Shown piece by piece: positions 19,548 to 29,255 of a stretch of 64,000 nt of DNA; position 1 is the stretch's first letter; each line of letters starts with the position of its first letter. Location: positions 62,001 through 126,000 of the forward strand of contig NZ_LMPM01000003.1 of NCBI RefSeq assembly GCF_001423845.1, written 5' to 3'. The notes beneath the pieces are model-generated. The model was not told the origin of the DNA. It saw only the letters and a list, made by a program, of their open reading frames with translations, and searched no databases. The translations under genes and the position numbers were made by a program. The DNA comes from Sphingomonas sp. Leaf357. GTDB taxonomy: Bacteria > Pseudomonadota > Alphaproteobacteria > Sphingomonadales > Sphingomonadaceae.

Positions 19548-19754
19548 GTGGCGCGGATCGATCGGATGATGCGCCTCGCCCCCCTGCTCCCGGTGCTGCT
19601 GCTCGCCGCGTGCGGATCGCATAGCGACGCGCCCGGCTCGGTCAGCGCGAGCGAGGCACAGTCCCTGAACGACGCGGCGGCGATGCTCGACGCCAACAGC
19701 GTGGATGCCAACGCCGTCGCGATCGGAGGCGAAAACGAGGCTCAGCCGCGATAA
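19548..19754 (+). CDS. Small lipoprotein
   Basis: 68 residues from a GTG one base after the stop of the previous lipoprotein gene. The leader PLLPVLLLAACGS contains a lipobox with the modified cysteine at about 22. The rest is low-complexity (SVSASEAQSLNDAAAMLD) with no family I recognise. The tight spacing suggests that the two lipoproteins are translated together. Confidence 0.65.
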   Translation: MARIDRMMRLAPLLPVLLLAACGSHSDAPGSVSASEAQSLNDAAAMLDANSVDANAVAIGGENEAQPR

Positions 19755-19795
19755 GCCACTCTAAAGACCCTGCTCTCATCAAGGTATTTCATCCC

Positions 19796-20746
19796 ATGAC
19801 GACCAACCGGCGCCTCGGCGCGACCGATCTGCACATCGCGCCGCTGGTGCTCGGTGGCAACGTCTTCGGCTGGACCGCCGACAGGGATGCGAGCTTCGCC
19901 GTGCTCGACGCGTTCGTCGCCGGGGGCGGCACGATGATCGACACGGCCGACGTCTATTCGGCCTGGGTGCCGGGCCATCAGGGCGGCGAGTCCGAAAGCA
20001 TGATCGGCGATTGGCTGAAATCGAGCGGCAAGCGCAACGACGTGCTGATCGCCACCAAGGTCGGCATGCTGCCCGGCGAGGGTGGCGAAAAGCTCGCCCC
20101 CGCGCGGATCGCGGCGGCCTGCGACGCTTCGCTCAAACGGCTCGGCGTCGAGACGATCGACCTCTATTTCGCGCATCAGGACGATGATGCCGTCGCGCAG
20201 GAGGATGCGCTCGCCGCCTTCGCCAAGCTGATCGACGCCGGCAAGGTCCGCGCGCTCGGCGCATCGAACTTTCACGCCAGGCGCCTGAAATCGGCGCACG
20301 ATGCCGCGGTCGCGCACGGTCTGCCGCATTATCAGGTGCTCCAGCCGGAATATAATCTTGTCAGCCGTCACAAGTTCGAAGGCGAGTTGCAGGATTATTG
20401 CATCACCAACAATGTCGGCGTGGTGCCCTATTACGGCCTCGCCTCCGGTTTCCTCACCGGCAAGTATCGCAGCAAGGACGATCTCGGCCAGAGCGTGCGC
20501 GGCGGCCGGATGGGCGACCTGCTCGAAGGCAAGGGCGCGGACGTGCTGGCGGCGATGGACGCGGTGGCTGCGGACACCGGCGCGAGCCTGGCGCAGATCG
20601 CCTTGGCGTGGCTCGCCGCACAACCCGGCGTCACCGCCCCGATCGCCAGCGCGACGAGCGTCAAGCAGGTCGAGGACCTGCTCGGCGCGATCACGCTGGA
20701 GTTGAGTGCGGACCAGCTCGATCGGCTGAGCGCGGCGGGGGCCTGA
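19796..20746 (+). CDS. Aldo/keto reductase
   Basis: NADPH-dependent TIM-barrel oxidoreductase of 316 residues, of the plant/bacterial AKR group with YajO/Tas-like proteins. The catalytic tetrad can be placed: aspartate and tyrosine in DTADVYSAW, lysine in LIATKVG, histidine in LYFAHQDD. The cofactor-binding end has SATSVKQVEDLLGA. Substrates are likely small aldehydes or ketones; none can be named. Its start at 19796 lies 41 bp after the lipoprotein gene. The gene converges with the S9 peptidase across a palindromic repeat. Confidence 0.92.
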   Translation: MTTNRRLGATDLHIAPLVLGGNVFGWTADRDASFAVLDAFVAGGGTMIDTADVYSAWVPGHQGGESESMIGDWLKSSGKRNDVLIATKVGMLPGEGGEKLAPARIAAACDASLKRLGVETIDLYFAHQDDDAVAQEDALAAFAKLIDAGKVRALGASNFHARRLKSAHDAAVAHGLPHYQVLQPEYNLVSRHKFEGELQDYCITNNVGVVPYYGLASGFLTGKYRSKDDLGQSVRGGRMGDLLEGKGADVLAAMDAVAADTGASLAQIALAWLAAQPGVTAPIASATSVKQVEDLLGAITLELSADQLDRLSAAGA

Positions 20747-20764
20747 CCCCGCTACCCCATCCGA

Positions 20765-20861
20765 AACCGTCACCCCGGACTTGATCCGGGGTGCAACTCA
20801 CCACTTGCGATGGCGTCGATTGTTGCACGTTGGATCCCGGATCAAGCCCGGGATGACGGTT
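20765..20861. repeat. Palindromic repeat, family A (copy A2)
   Basis: About 97 bp between converging genes. Arms ACCGTCACCCCGGACTTGATC and GATCAAGCCCGGGATGACGGT, with GTTGGATCCC near the right arm. Its right end touches the S9 peptidase stop codon. Confidence 0.88.
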
Positions 20862-23124
20862 AGTGCATCTGGCTAGGGCAACCCCATTTCCCCATGTGCC
20901 GTCCATAAAAATCCAGGATCGTCGTCCACAGATGCTCGCCTACCACCGGGCCCCCGACGCGGTGCGTGAAGCCGGGATAGAACATCATCTCGAACGGCGT
21001 GGACGCCGCCTGCATCCGTGCCGCCAGCGCGGTCGAGTTCTCGAAGAACACATTGTCGTCCGACATGCCGTGAATCAGCAGCATGGGATCGGCGATCTTC
21101 GGCGCATCGGTCAGCGCGCTGGACGCGGCATAGGCTTTCGCGTCCTTCTTCGGGTCGCCCATATAGCGTTCGGTATAATGCGTATCGTAGAGTTCCCACT
21201 TCGTCACCGGCGCGCCCGCCACGCCCGCGGCAAACACGCCCGGCGCCGCCTCCAGCATCTTCAGCGTCATGTACCCGCCATAGGACCAGCCATAGGTGAC
21301 GATCTTGGCGGGATCGACGAAGGGCTGTTCCTTCAGCCATTTCGCACCGGCCAATTGATCCGCGACCTCGACCGTGCCCGCCGCACGATAAAGCTGGCTT
21401 TCGAACGCGACGCCGCGATTGGCCGATCCGCGATTGTCGATCATGAACACGATATAGCCCTGATCGACCAGATATTGGTGCAGCGCCCCGCCCCAGTTCC
21501 TCGACACTGTCTGCGAATGCGGCCCGCCATAATGTTCGAAGAACACCGGATATTTCTTGCCCGGCTCCAGCGGCGGCGTGATCATCTCCCAATACAGCGT
21601 GCTGCCGTCTGCCGCCTTCAGCGTGCCGAACTTCGTCGCCTGATGCTGCTTGAGGAACGGGAAATACGGATGCCCTGCGACCAGCGCGTTTTGGTTGATC
21701 CACGACAGCCGCTTGCCGCTCGTATCCGCCAGATACACCTGGGTCGGCTGATCCGGGTTGGAGCGCGACACAATGATCCGCGACGCCGCCTTGTCCATCG
21801 TCGCGCCGTTCCACCAGCCCGGCTCGGTCAGCCGCACCGGCGCGGCGGGATGGGCCAGATCGATCGCATAGAGATGCTTTTCCAGCACCCCGTCCTTGTT
21901 GGCGGTAAAGTAGATGCGACCCTTGGCCTGGTCGACTCCGGCCAGGTCCATCACCACCCAGTCGCCCTTGGTCAGCTGCGTCCATTTGCCCGCCTTGAAG
22001 CGATACAGATGCGCGAAACCGTCGCGTTCCGACGTCCAGATCAGGCTGCCGTCGTTTAGGAACTGATAGGCGTTGCTCAGGTTGACCCAGGAGTTCGCCC
22101 GCGCCTTCTCGCTGAACAACACGCTGGACTTGCCCGTCGCCGGATCGACCTTGAGCATGTCCAGCACCGTCTGCGCACGGTTCTGGCGCTGCACGTACAA
22201 AACGCTGCCGTCCGGCGCCCAGTCGACACGCGCCAGATAGATGTCGGTCTCCCTACCGAGATCGACCTTCACCCGGCCTGTGCCATCGGGCTTCATCACG
22301 TACAGCTCGACCGCCACGTTCGGCGTGCCGGCGGCGGGATAGCGCTGGTTGTACGTCTTGGTCCCGTTCGCGCCGATTGCCGCGCGGGTGATCACCCCGA
22401 CCGGGGCTTCGTCGAACCGCTCGACCGCCACCCGCGTGTCGCCCGGCGCCCACCAATAGCCGGTGCGCCGGTCCATCTCTTCCTGCGCGACGAATTCGGC
22501 CTCACCCCAATGGATCGTATCCCTGCCATCCTCGGTCAATGCGCGCGGCGCACCGCCCAGCGGTTGGACTACGAGATTCTGGTCGCGGACATAGGAGACG
22601 TATCCGCCCGCCGGGCTGATCTTCGGGTTCAGCGCGCCGCCGACATTCTCGGTCAGCCGCGTCACATTGCCGTCCAATGTCGCAAGATACAGGTCGCCGT
22701 CGATCGGCACGAGGATCGTCTTGCCGTCCGGCGACCATTCGTAGGACACGATGCCGGTCTTGCCGCTGATGCTGCGATCGCGCTCGCGCTGCATCTTCTC
22801 GGCCTCGGACAGTTCCGCGCCGCTGCCGACCTTCTTCGAATCGACCAGCATGCGTTCCTTGCCGGTGCGCGTATCGAGCGCCCACAGGTCGAAGCGCTGC
22901 TTCTCGTCGGCGCGCGGCTTCAGCGACGTGAGCAACGTCCCGTCGGGCGACAGCTTCAGCGATTGCGGCTGCGGCCCCGACAGATCGGGTGATCCGAACA
23001 CGCGCTTCAGCGTCAGCTTCTGGCCCTGCGTCTGCGGCTGGGCGGACGCTGCGGTCTCAGCAGCCAAGGCCGGCGATCCCATCGCGGCGAGCATCACCCC
23101 CGCCACGATCCATGATTTCGCCAT
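20860..23124 (-). CDS. Dipeptidyl-peptidase IV-type S9 family serine peptidase
   Basis: Exported peptidase of 754 residues that trims dipeptides from peptide N-termini. Signal peptide MAKSWIVAGVMLAAMGSPALA. A seven- or eight-bladed beta-propeller (DPPIV N-terminal region, about 50-490) is followed by an alpha/beta hydrolase domain. The triad is visible: serine in GWSYGGYMT, aspartate in LIHGMSDDNVFF, histidine in YPGFTHRV. The EE dipeptide of DPPIV that holds the substrate N-terminus is present as AEFVAQEEMDR. The stop codon lies at the edge of repeat A2. No operon partner. Confidence 0.93.
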   Translation of the reverse strand: MAKSWIVAGVMLAAMGSPALAAETAASAQPQTQGQKLTLKRVFGSPDLSGPQPQSLKLSPDGTLLTSLKPRADEKQRFDLWALDTRTGKERMLVDSKKVGSGAELSEAEKMQRERDRSISGKTGIVSYEWSPDGKTILVPIDGDLYLATLDGNVTRLTENVGGALNPKISPAGGYVSYVRDQNLVVQPLGGAPRALTEDGRDTIHWGEAEFVAQEEMDRRTGYWWAPGDTRVAVERFDEAPVGVITRAAIGANGTKTYNQRYPAAGTPNVAVELYVMKPDGTGRVKVDLGRETDIYLARVDWAPDGSVLYVQRQNRAQTVLDMLKVDPATGKSSVLFSEKARANSWVNLSNAYQFLNDGSLIWTSERDGFAHLYRFKAGKWTQLTKGDWVVMDLAGVDQAKGRIYFTANKDGVLEKHLYAIDLAHPAAPVRLTEPGWWNGATMDKAASRIIVSRSNPDQPTQVYLADTSGKRLSWINQNALVAGHPYFPFLKQHQATKFGTLKAADGSTLYWEMITPPLEPGKKYPVFFEHYGGPHSQTVSRNWGGALHQYLVDQGYIVFMIDNRGSANRGVAFESQLYRAAGTVEVADQLAGAKWLKEQPFVDPAKIVTYGWSYGGYMTLKMLEAAPGVFAAGVAGAPVTKWELYDTHYTERYMGDPKKDAKAYAASSALTDAPKIADPMLLIHGMSDDNVFFENSTALAARMQAASTPFEMMFYPGFTHRVGGPVVGEHLWTTILDFYGRHMGKWGCPSQMH

Positions 23125-23153
23125 CCCTCATCTCCAATCCCGTGCAGCTCTAT

Positions 23154-24605
23154 TCAGCTCGCGGGTATAGCGCCGGGCAAGGGATTGTCGCCTGTTTTAC
23201 GACGCTTGCCGATCGACAGCACGCGCCGCGCGATGATCGATCGCCACGCCCATTCGACCGGCGCGATCGCGTAGTTGCGCACGTACCAATTCGCCGCCAG
23301 CAGCAGCAAGGCGTTCACCGCCAGCGCCGTCAGCATCAGCGCCATCCACCCCTGTTGCCCATACAGGCCGAGCGCGAACGGCGGGTACAGGACCCACAGG
23401 CAGATGATCGTCTGACCGATATAGATCGTCAGCGCGGTCCGCCCGGCCGCCTCGAACGGCTTGAGCAGCCTCGCGCCGAACGCGGTGCCGAGCAGCAGAT
23501 ACACCGCCGAGATATGGCCGAGCGTGGTCGACAGGCGGGTCACCTCGCCCGTCGAATAGATCATGTGCGGGTAATCGTCCCATCTCGTGGTCAGATAGGC
23601 GGTATAGGCGCGCCCGCCGAAGCCGACCGCATAGGCGATCAGCATCGTCCACAGATAGAAGCCGCGCGATCGCTGCCCCTGGATGACGCCCCATTTGAAC
23701 AATGCCGCGCCGATCAGCATCGTGCTGGCCGCTTCCCACACGAACAACGGCTCCAGGAACATGCCCGGCCCGACGCTGTCGCCGACGCCCCAGATGAACA
23801 GGATCACGCCCCAGGCGGACGCGGCCCAGGTCATGAAGGTGCCGGTGGCGTCCAGACGCGCTTTGTCTTCCAGCCCGACGCGCTTGGCGGTCTCCGCCTT
23901 GTTCTTCGCGCGCTCCGTCTTCTTTTCGGTCGCCTTGGCGAGGTCCTTGGTTTCCTTCGGCGTCAGCTTCTGCCCGGCGTCGCGCTTGGCCTGCAACTGC
24001 GCGGACATCGCGATGCGCGTCTGCGCCTGATAGATGCTGTACCCGCCGCCGCACAACTGCATCACGGCCATGATCAGCCCGAGCCCGAGCAGAGTCTTCG
24101 GCCCCAGCCGGCGGAACAGGAAAGCGACCAGGGCGGCGATGCCATAGGTGTGCAGGATGTCGCCGGGCCAGAGCAGGATGAAGATGTGCACGAGCCCGAA
24201 CAGGAACAGCACCAGATTGCGCGCATAATAGCTGCGCATCACCGCCCAGTCGCCGAACAGGACATGCAGCGACGTGCGGAACCAGCCGTCCGGTCGCTCC
24301 GCCGACGTCTGCAGCGCACCCGCCGCGCGATCCGTCAGGATCACCATGCCGACGCCGAACAGCATTTCCAGCATGCAGCGCGCGGTACCGTTGGCGAATA
24401 TGTCGCGCATGAACCACGCGACCTGATCCGCCTGGCTCCAGCCGAGATGGCGCGGGTCGTCGAACGACGCCCAGAGCGATCCGCCCATGTCGTTGATGTT
24501 CATGAACAGGATGCCGAGGATCGCGATCCCCCGCAGGATATCCAGCCCGGCGACGCGCGGCGCGCCGTCCGGTTCGGTGGCCGTCGTCATCGTCACGTCG
24601 TTCAT
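23154..24605 (-). CDS. DUF418 domain-containing membrane protein
   Basis: 483 residues with about ten predicted membrane helices. The N-terminal RVAGLDILRGIAILGILFMNI is the start typical of DUF418/acyltransferase-3-like membrane proteins, and the C-terminal half (GRTALTIYIGQTI, GPVEW-like AIAPVEWAWRS) is the DUF418 domain. A charged stretch rich in Lys/Glu/Thr (KLTPKETKDLAKATEKKTER) forms a cytoplasmic loop near residue 240. The start MNDVTMTTAT at 24605 is chosen because upstream residues are not homologous. Function unknown; possibly transport or acyl transfer. Confidence 0.85.
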   Translation of the reverse strand: MNDVTMTTATEPDGAPRVAGLDILRGIAILGILFMNINDMGGSLWASFDDPRHLGWSQADQVAWFMRDIFANGTARCMLEMLFGVGMVILTDRAAGALQTSAERPDGWFRTSLHVLFGDWAVMRSYYARNLVLFLFGLVHIFILLWPGDILHTYGIAALVAFLFRRLGPKTLLGLGLIMAVMQLCGGGYSIYQAQTRIAMSAQLQAKRDAGQKLTPKETKDLAKATEKKTERAKNKAETAKRVGLEDKARLDATGTFMTWAASAWGVILFIWGVGDSVGPGMFLEPLFVWEAASTMLIGAALFKWGVIQGQRSRGFYLWTMLIAYAVGFGGRAYTAYLTTRWDDYPHMIYSTGEVTRLSTTLGHISAVYLLLGTAFGARLLKPFEAAGRTALTIYIGQTIICLWVLYPPFALGLYGQQGWMALMLTALAVNALLLLAANWYVRNYAIAPVEWAWRSIIARRVLSIGKRRKTGDNPLPGAIPAS

Positions 24606-24718
24606 CGCGTATCCCCCCGCAAATCTCGTGATCGAAAGATAATCAAAATCGGTACGACCCCGCAATGGTGGCGATGAATGCCGCGAAAAATAACGTATCC
24701 GGCAAGACAATACATATA

Positions 24719-24829
24719 TCGTCACCCCGGACTTGTTTCGGGGCCCACTGTGCCGGCAGCACGCCGACTACATTTCGATAAGTGTCGAAAGCCGCTTGGT
24801 GGGCCCCGGAACAAGTCCGGGGTGACGAT
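24719..24829. repeat. Palindromic repeat, family B (copy B1)
   Basis: Arms TCGTCACCCCGGACTTGTTT and AACAAGTCCGGGGTGACGA, about 111 bp, in the 260-bp gap between the DUF418 and tag genes. Apart from this repeat the gap holds only short upstream and downstream spacer. Confidence 0.88.
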
Positions 24830-24866
24830 CGGAGCGCCTCAAACTGCTCCAATTGACCACTGCATC

Positions 24867-25412
24867 CTAGCGTCGCCAGCAACCGGCGACATGATCGTCC
24901 ACTATTCCGCACGCCTGCATCCACGCATAGACGATCACCGGCCCGACGAACTTGAATCCGCGCGCCTTCAGGGCCTTGGACATCTCTTCCGACAGTGGCG
25001 TCTTGGCCGGCGCATGTAGTCCGTCGCCGCGGATCGGGGCGCCGCCGGCCATGCCCCAGACGAAGGCGGAGAAATCCTCGCCCGCGTCCCGCATCGCGAG
25101 ATAGGCGCGCGCATTGCCGATCACCGCCTCGATCTTCGCACGGGAACGTATGATACGCGGATCGACCACCAGCCGCGCGACGTCGCTGTCGTCGAACCGT
25201 GCGACCTTCTCGGGATCGAAGCCGGCGAACCCCTCGCGAAACGCATCGCGTTTGTTGAGGATGATGCTCCACGACAGCCCGGCCTGGAACCCGTCGAGTT
25301 GCAGCTTTTCCCACAGCGCCCGGCTGTCGCGCTCCGGCACGCCCCATTCCTCGTCGTGATAGGCCTGCATCACCGGTGTCGACTCCGCCCAGGGGCAGCG
25401 CGTTCGGGTCAT
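24867..25412 (-). CDS. tag: DNA-3-methyladenine glycosylase I
   Basis: Base-excision repair glycosylase of 181 residues that removes 3-methyladenine from alkylated DNA. The zinc snap of Tag proteins is complete: C6 in TRCPWAES, H19 in YHDEEWG, H174 and C178 in DDHVAGCW. The substrate pocket LDGFQAGLSWSIILNKR is typical, including the catalytic glutamate region. The long open frame upstream is non-coding; MTRTRCPW at 25412 is the conserved start. The gene is alone and divergent from the membrane protein at 25482. Confidence 0.95.
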   Translation of the reverse strand: MTRTRCPWAESTPVMQAYHDEEWGVPERDSRALWEKLQLDGFQAGLSWSIILNKRDAFREGFAGFDPEKVARFDDSDVARLVVDPRIIRSRAKIEAVIGNARAYLAMRDAGEDFSAFVWGMAGGAPIRGDGLHAPAKTPLSEEMSKALKARGFKFVGPVIVYAWMQACGIVDDHVAGCWRR

Positions 25413-25481
25413 GATATTTCCCTCTCCCCGCCGATATGCGGCTCTGGCGGACGGCAAGCCTATAGGGCATTGGCGAGCGCG

Positions 25482-26936
25482 ATGGAGCAGGAAACCACGA
25501 TCGCCCCGCCGCGGGAGCAGTCCGCCACCGGCTGGCTGAAGCGCGAGGCCGGGCCGGCGATCCTGCTCGCCTGCGCGATGGTGTGCGCGGCCGGCGCGAC
25601 GGCGTTGGCCTATCGTCCCGGTCTGATGACCTGGGATGCGATCCGCCAATACGATCAGGCGCTGAGCGGCGAGTTCGACGACTGGCATCCGCCGGCGATG
25701 GAATGGCTGTGGCGGCAATTCGTGCCGCTCCATGCCGGGCCGGCACCGATGCTGGCGTTGCAACTGGCACTGTTCTGGGGCGGGCTGGCCATGCTCGCGG
25801 CCTGGGCCTTGCGACGCGAGCGCCGCGGGCTGGCGGTGGCGCTGGTCGCCTGCGGGATGGTGCCGCTGTGTCTGGCGCTGATGGGCGCGGTGTTGAAGGA
25901 TTGCTTGATGGCGGGCACGCTGCTCGCCGTCACCGGCCTGCTCGCGTGGCGGATCGAGGCGCGCGGACATCGCGCAGCGATCCTCGCCGGGCTCGCGCTG
26001 CTGCTGCTGATCGCCACCGCGACGTTGCGCTTCAACGCCTTCCTCGCCGGGGCTCCCGTGTTCGTCGCGCTGATGCCCGAAGCGGCGCGACGTACGAAGC
26101 TTCGCCTGGCCGCCACCTCGCTCGTCGCGACCGCCATCCTGCTGGCCGCCCTGCCCGTCGCCAACCGCCTGATCGGCGCGCGATCGAGCGGCGTGGAGCT
26201 GTCGCTGGTGATCTTCGATCTCGGCGGCATCACCGACCATAGCGGCGTGGATGCCTTCCCGGCGCTTCCCGGCATCTCCGATCCCGTCGCGGTAAACCAT
26301 CGTTGCTACTCTCCGGTGAAATGGGATCCCTATGCCTGGTGGGTCGAAGATCCCTGCCCGATCGGGTTCGAGACTGTCGGTGCGGCGCTGAAGGCGCGCC
26401 ATATCGGCCCCTACGCCTTCCACGTTCGCGCGATCCTCGCGCATCCGCTCGCCTATGCCGAACACCGGCTGGCGCACTTCAACATCAACACGCGCTTCCT
26501 CGTGGCGGACGAAATCGAACGCCCCGTCCAGGTCGAGGGTCCGCCGAACGACTGGGGCTATCACGTCACGCCCAACGCGATCCTGTCGGCGATTGACGCG
26601 GCGACGCTGGCCAGCGCGCATACCCCGCTGGGCTGGCCGATCGTGTGGATCGCATTGGCCTTCGGCGTGCTGACGATCGCCTTGGACCTGCCATCGCGGC
26701 GCATCGTCGTGCCGGTCGCGCTATCGGCGTTGCTGTACGGGCTCGGCTACGGGGTGTTCAGCGTGGCCGCCGAACTGCGCTATCATCTTTGGACATTGCT
26801 CGCGGCGGCGATCGCGGTCGTGATCGCCGGCTCCGACGTGTTCGGTGGCGCCCCAGTGTCGCGCGATCGCCTGGCCCTCGCCGCCGCCCCGGCGATGATC
26901 GTCACCATCCTGTGCATCGTCTGGCGGGTGACCTGA
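25482..26936 (+). CDS. Multi-pass membrane protein, possibly GT-C glycosyltransferase-like
   Basis: 484 residues, about ten to eleven hydrophobic helices. I do not recognise a named family. A first periplasmic loop with SGEFDDWHPPAMEW resembles the acidic D-x-H-P-P motif seen in GT-C type glycosyltransferases that use polyprenyl-phosphate sugars, and a large soluble loop (about 250-390) contains the conserved-looking CYSPVKWDPYAWWVEDPC with two cysteines. The start is ATG at 25482. It converges with the tonB-like gene, leaving no gap. No other glycan genes are near. Confidence 0.7.
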   Translation: MEQETTIAPPREQSATGWLKREAGPAILLACAMVCAAGATALAYRPGLMTWDAIRQYDQALSGEFDDWHPPAMEWLWRQFVPLHAGPAPMLALQLALFWGGLAMLAAWALRRERRGLAVALVACGMVPLCLALMGAVLKDCLMAGTLLAVTGLLAWRIEARGHRAAILAGLALLLLIATATLRFNAFLAGAPVFVALMPEAARRTKLRLAATSLVATAILLAALPVANRLIGARSSGVELSLVIFDLGGITDHSGVDAFPALPGISDPVAVNHRCYSPVKWDPYAWWVEDPCPIGFETVGAALKARHIGPYAFHVRAILAHPLAYAEHRLAHFNINTRFLVADEIERPVQVEGPPNDWGYHVTPNAILSAIDAATLASAHTPLGWPIVWIALAFGVLTIALDLPSRRIVVPVALSALLYGLGYGVFSVAAELRYHLWTLLAAAIAVVIAGSDVFGGAPVSRDRLALAAAPAMIVTILCIVWRVT

Positions 26937-27677
26937 TCACTCGCCGGGCTGGTTGATCCAGTAATGGTCCTGGACGATCTGCGATTCGACCGGACGGTTG
27001 TTCGCGTCGCGTGACGGCTTGAAACGGAAGCGCTGCTCGATCAGCCGGCAGGTCAGCAGATCCAGCTCGCGGCTGCCGCTCGATCGGGTCACCACGCAGT
27101 TCGCCGCCCGGCCGGACAGGGTGACGAGGTAGCGCACCGACACCTTCCCGCCGATTCCGGCTTCCGCGATGTCGAACGGCCAGTCGCCACGTCCGATCTC
27201 GCCCTTGGTCTGACGCGGCGGGATTTCGCGCCCGCCGTCGCCATCGCCGTCGCCGGATCGGCCGTTGCCGGTGCCATCCCCCTGCCCGCCACTGCCCGTG
27301 CCGGGCCCGATCACATTGGCTTTGCCGGCCGTCGCCTGATTGCCCACGCCGGGCTTTTCCGCGACCGGGATAGGCGGCGGCACCGGCGGTGGAATGATCG
27401 GCTGCGGCGCGACCACCTCGGTCGCCTTGGATCGCAGATTGGGGGGCGAGGCCGCGCCTTCGGCCTTGCGACTGACGACCTTGTGCGGTTTCAGAATTTC
27501 CTTCGGCGGCGGCGGTCGCGGCGGCAGCAAGTTGAACGCCGCGAGGCTGTCGCGCGCGACCTGCGGGAAATGCACCGCCAGCCCGGCAATCAACGCATAG
27601 CCTAACCCCGCCTGTACGACGATCGCCAGGATCGCACCCCTGACACGGTCTTTCCTGCCGGATTGGGCAAAGCTCAT
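26937..27677 (-). CDS. TonB-family energy transducer
   Basis: 246 residues. One N-terminal membrane helix (GAILAIVVQAGLGYALIAGL) is followed by a proline-rich periplasmic spacer (PPRPPPPKEI, PIIPPPVPPPIPV), a glycine/aspartate-rich stretch near 150 (GDGTGNGRSGDGDGDGG), and a C-terminal TonB domain (IGGKVSVRYLVTLSGRAANC, LIEQRFRFKPSRD). It would pass proton-motive energy from ExbBD to outer-membrane receptors, but no exbB, exbD or receptor is nearby. The start MSFAQSG at 27677 precedes the membrane helix at the normal distance. Downstream of rplS by about 100 bp in the same direction. Confidence 0.85.
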   Translation of the reverse strand: MSFAQSGRKDRVRGAILAIVVQAGLGYALIAGLAVHFPQVARDSLAAFNLLPPRPPPPKEILKPHKVVSRKAEGAASPPNLRSKATEVVAPQPIIPPPVPPPIPVAEKPGVGNQATAGKANVIGPGTGSGGQGDGTGNGRSGDGDGDGGREIPPRQTKGEIGRGDWPFDIAEAGIGGKVSVRYLVTLSGRAANCVVTRSSGSRELDLLTCRLIEQRFRFKPSRDANNRPVESQIVQDHYWINQPGE

Positions 27678-27778
27678 ACGGGCCCAACGCGCCACGCGCG
27701 GAATCGTTGGCAGCGAAAAGGGCGCCGGAACCGTAGTCCCGACGCCCTTCACTTATCTCAGCGAAACCGCGTCTGAAA

Positions 27779-28171
27779 TCACTCGGCGGCGGCGGCACCC
27801 TTGGCCGGGCGCGTGTCGCGGCGCTCGGCGATACGTGCCGATTTGCCGGTGCGGCCACGCAGGTAATACAGCTTGGCACGACGCACGGCGCCCTTGCGGA
27901 CGACTTCGATGCTGTCGATGTTCGGCGAATAAAGCGGGAACACGCGCTCCACGCCTTCGCCGAACGAAATCTTGCGCACGGTGAAGTTGCTGCCCATGCC
28001 CTTGTTCGACCGCGCGATGCACACGCCTTCGTAATTCTGGACGCGGGTGCGTTCACCTTCGACCACCTTCACGCCGACCTTCAGCGTATCGCCGGGGCGG
28101 AAGTCGGGGATCTTCTTGGTCTCGAGAAACTTCGCGATGTTCTCGGCTTCGATCGTCTGGATGAGATTCAT
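27779..28171 (-). CDS. rplS: 50S ribosomal protein L19
   Basis: 130 residues, at the interface of the large and small ribosomal subunits. The core is well conserved: [57 protein letters not shown] and [16 protein letters not shown] short Ala-rich tail ends the protein. The ATG lies one base after the trmD stop, as in the common rpsP-rimM-trmD-rplS operon. Confidence 0.97.
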   Translation of the reverse strand: MNLIQTIEAENIAKFLETKKIPDFRPGDTLKVGVKVVEGERTRVQNYEGVCIARSNKGMGSNFTVRKISFGEGVERVFPLYSPNIDSIEVVRKGAVRRAKLYYLRGRTGKSARIAERRDTRPAKGAAAAE

Positions 28172-28172
28172 C

Positions 28173-28904
28173 TCATTCGTCCTTCATTCGTCGTCGCGCG
28201 CCAGAGGGCGACTGGACCCGAGCGCCCTCATGACGCTCCCAAAGATCCGGCCGCCTTAGCCGTGTGTCGGTCTCGGCGATCGACTTGCGCCATGCCGAGA
28301 TCCTCGCATGATCCCCCGATCGCAACACTTCGGGGATCGTGCGCCCTTCCCATTCATATGGTCGGGTATATTGCGGGTATTCGAGCAGGCCCCCTTCGAA
28401 GCTCTCGTCCACGCCGCTGGAAGCCGCGCCCATTACGCCGGGAAGCAGCCGAATGCAAGCGTCGAGCAGCACCAGTGCCCCCATCTCCCCACCGGACAGG
28501 ATATAATCCCCGATCGACACCTGCTCGACCGCCCGCCCCTCGAAGATCCGCTCGTCGAACCCCTCGAACCGCCCGCACAGGATGGTCACGCCCTCGCCCG
28601 CCGCAAGATCGCGTACTTTCGTCTGCGTCAGCGGAATGCCGCGCGGTGTCATGGCCAGGATCGGGCGACCCGCCGGCGCGCTGTCGATCGCCGCCGCCAG
28701 GATATCGGCGCGCAGCACCATCCCCGCCCCGCCGCCCGCAGGCGTGCCGTCCACCGTGCTGTGCTTGTCCGTCGCGAAGTCGCGGATGTTGACCGCATCG
28801 AGGCTCCAGATCCCCTCGCCCAGCGCCCGCCCGGCCAGCGACGTGCCGAGCGGTCCGGGAAACATCTCCGGATACAGCGTCAGGACGGTCGCCGCGAAGG
28901 TCAT
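28173..28904 (-). CDS. trmD: tRNA (guanine-N1)-methyltransferase
   Basis: Methylates guanine 37 of tRNAs reading CNN codons, preventing frameshifts. 243 residues. The SPOUT trefoil-knot methyl-donor site is seen in [14 protein letters not shown] and [19 protein letters not shown]; the N-terminus [12 protein letters not shown] and the loop [24 protein letters not shown] are characteristic. The ATG at 28904 overlaps the end of the upstream membrane-protein gene by 4 bp. The longer open frame upstream is a shadow. Part of the ribosomal operon. Confidence 0.96.
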   Translation of the reverse strand: MTFAATVLTLYPEMFPGPLGTSLAGRALGEGIWSLDAVNIRDFATDKHSTVDGTPAGGGAGMVLRADILAAAIDSAPAGRPILAMTPRGIPLTQTKVRDLAAGEGVTILCGRFEGFDERIFEGRAVEQVSIGDYILSGGEMGALVLLDACIRLLPGVMGAASSGVDESFEGGLLEYPQYTRPYEWEGRTIPEVLRSGDHARISAWRKSIAETDTRLRRPDLWERHEGARVQSPSGARRRMKDE

Positions 28905-29227
28905 CGCCGCGCCAGCCACCGCTGGAAATAGAAGGTTGCGAGCCAGCCGAGCAGGAACTCGACGACAGCCGCGATCGCGAAGACGAACGCCATCGCCATC
29001 GCCTGCTTGCAGGAATTCCCGGCGCAGCGCTCCGGGCTCGCCATGCTGGCGGAGGCGAACACGAAGGCGCACAACAGCAGGATGATCCCCGGCAGGATCG
29101 CCGCCGACACCCAACCGATCTTGAACGGCGGCCAGAGCGGCCGGAAGCGCCGGACGCCCAGGCTGATCACGGGGGCGAGCGCAATGATGATCAAGCCGAA
29201 TATCAGGTCCATCGCCAATTCCTTCAT
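28901..29227 (-). CDS. Small membrane protein inserted in the trmD operon
   Basis: 108 residues with three hydrophobic helices ([55 protein letters not shown]) and a short cysteine-containing loop [10 protein letters not shown]. No family recognised. It overlaps trmD by 4 bp, so the two are probably translationally coupled. It is not a usual member of the rpsP-rimM-trmD-rplS operon. An alternative start is MDLIF at 29212. Confidence 0.7.
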   Translation of the reverse strand: MKELAMDLIFGLIIIALAPVISLGVRRFRPLWPPFKIGWVSAAILPGIILLLCAFVFASASMASPERCAGNSCKQAMAMAFVFAIAAVVEFLLGWLATFYFQRWLARR

Positions 29228-29255
29228 TGTTGAGCCGACAGGGTGTCAGCCGATG

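Noticed and set aside
23197..24417. 406-residue shadow ORF in the DUF418 gene
   Set aside because: Same strand, other frame; no hydrophobic helices or motifs.
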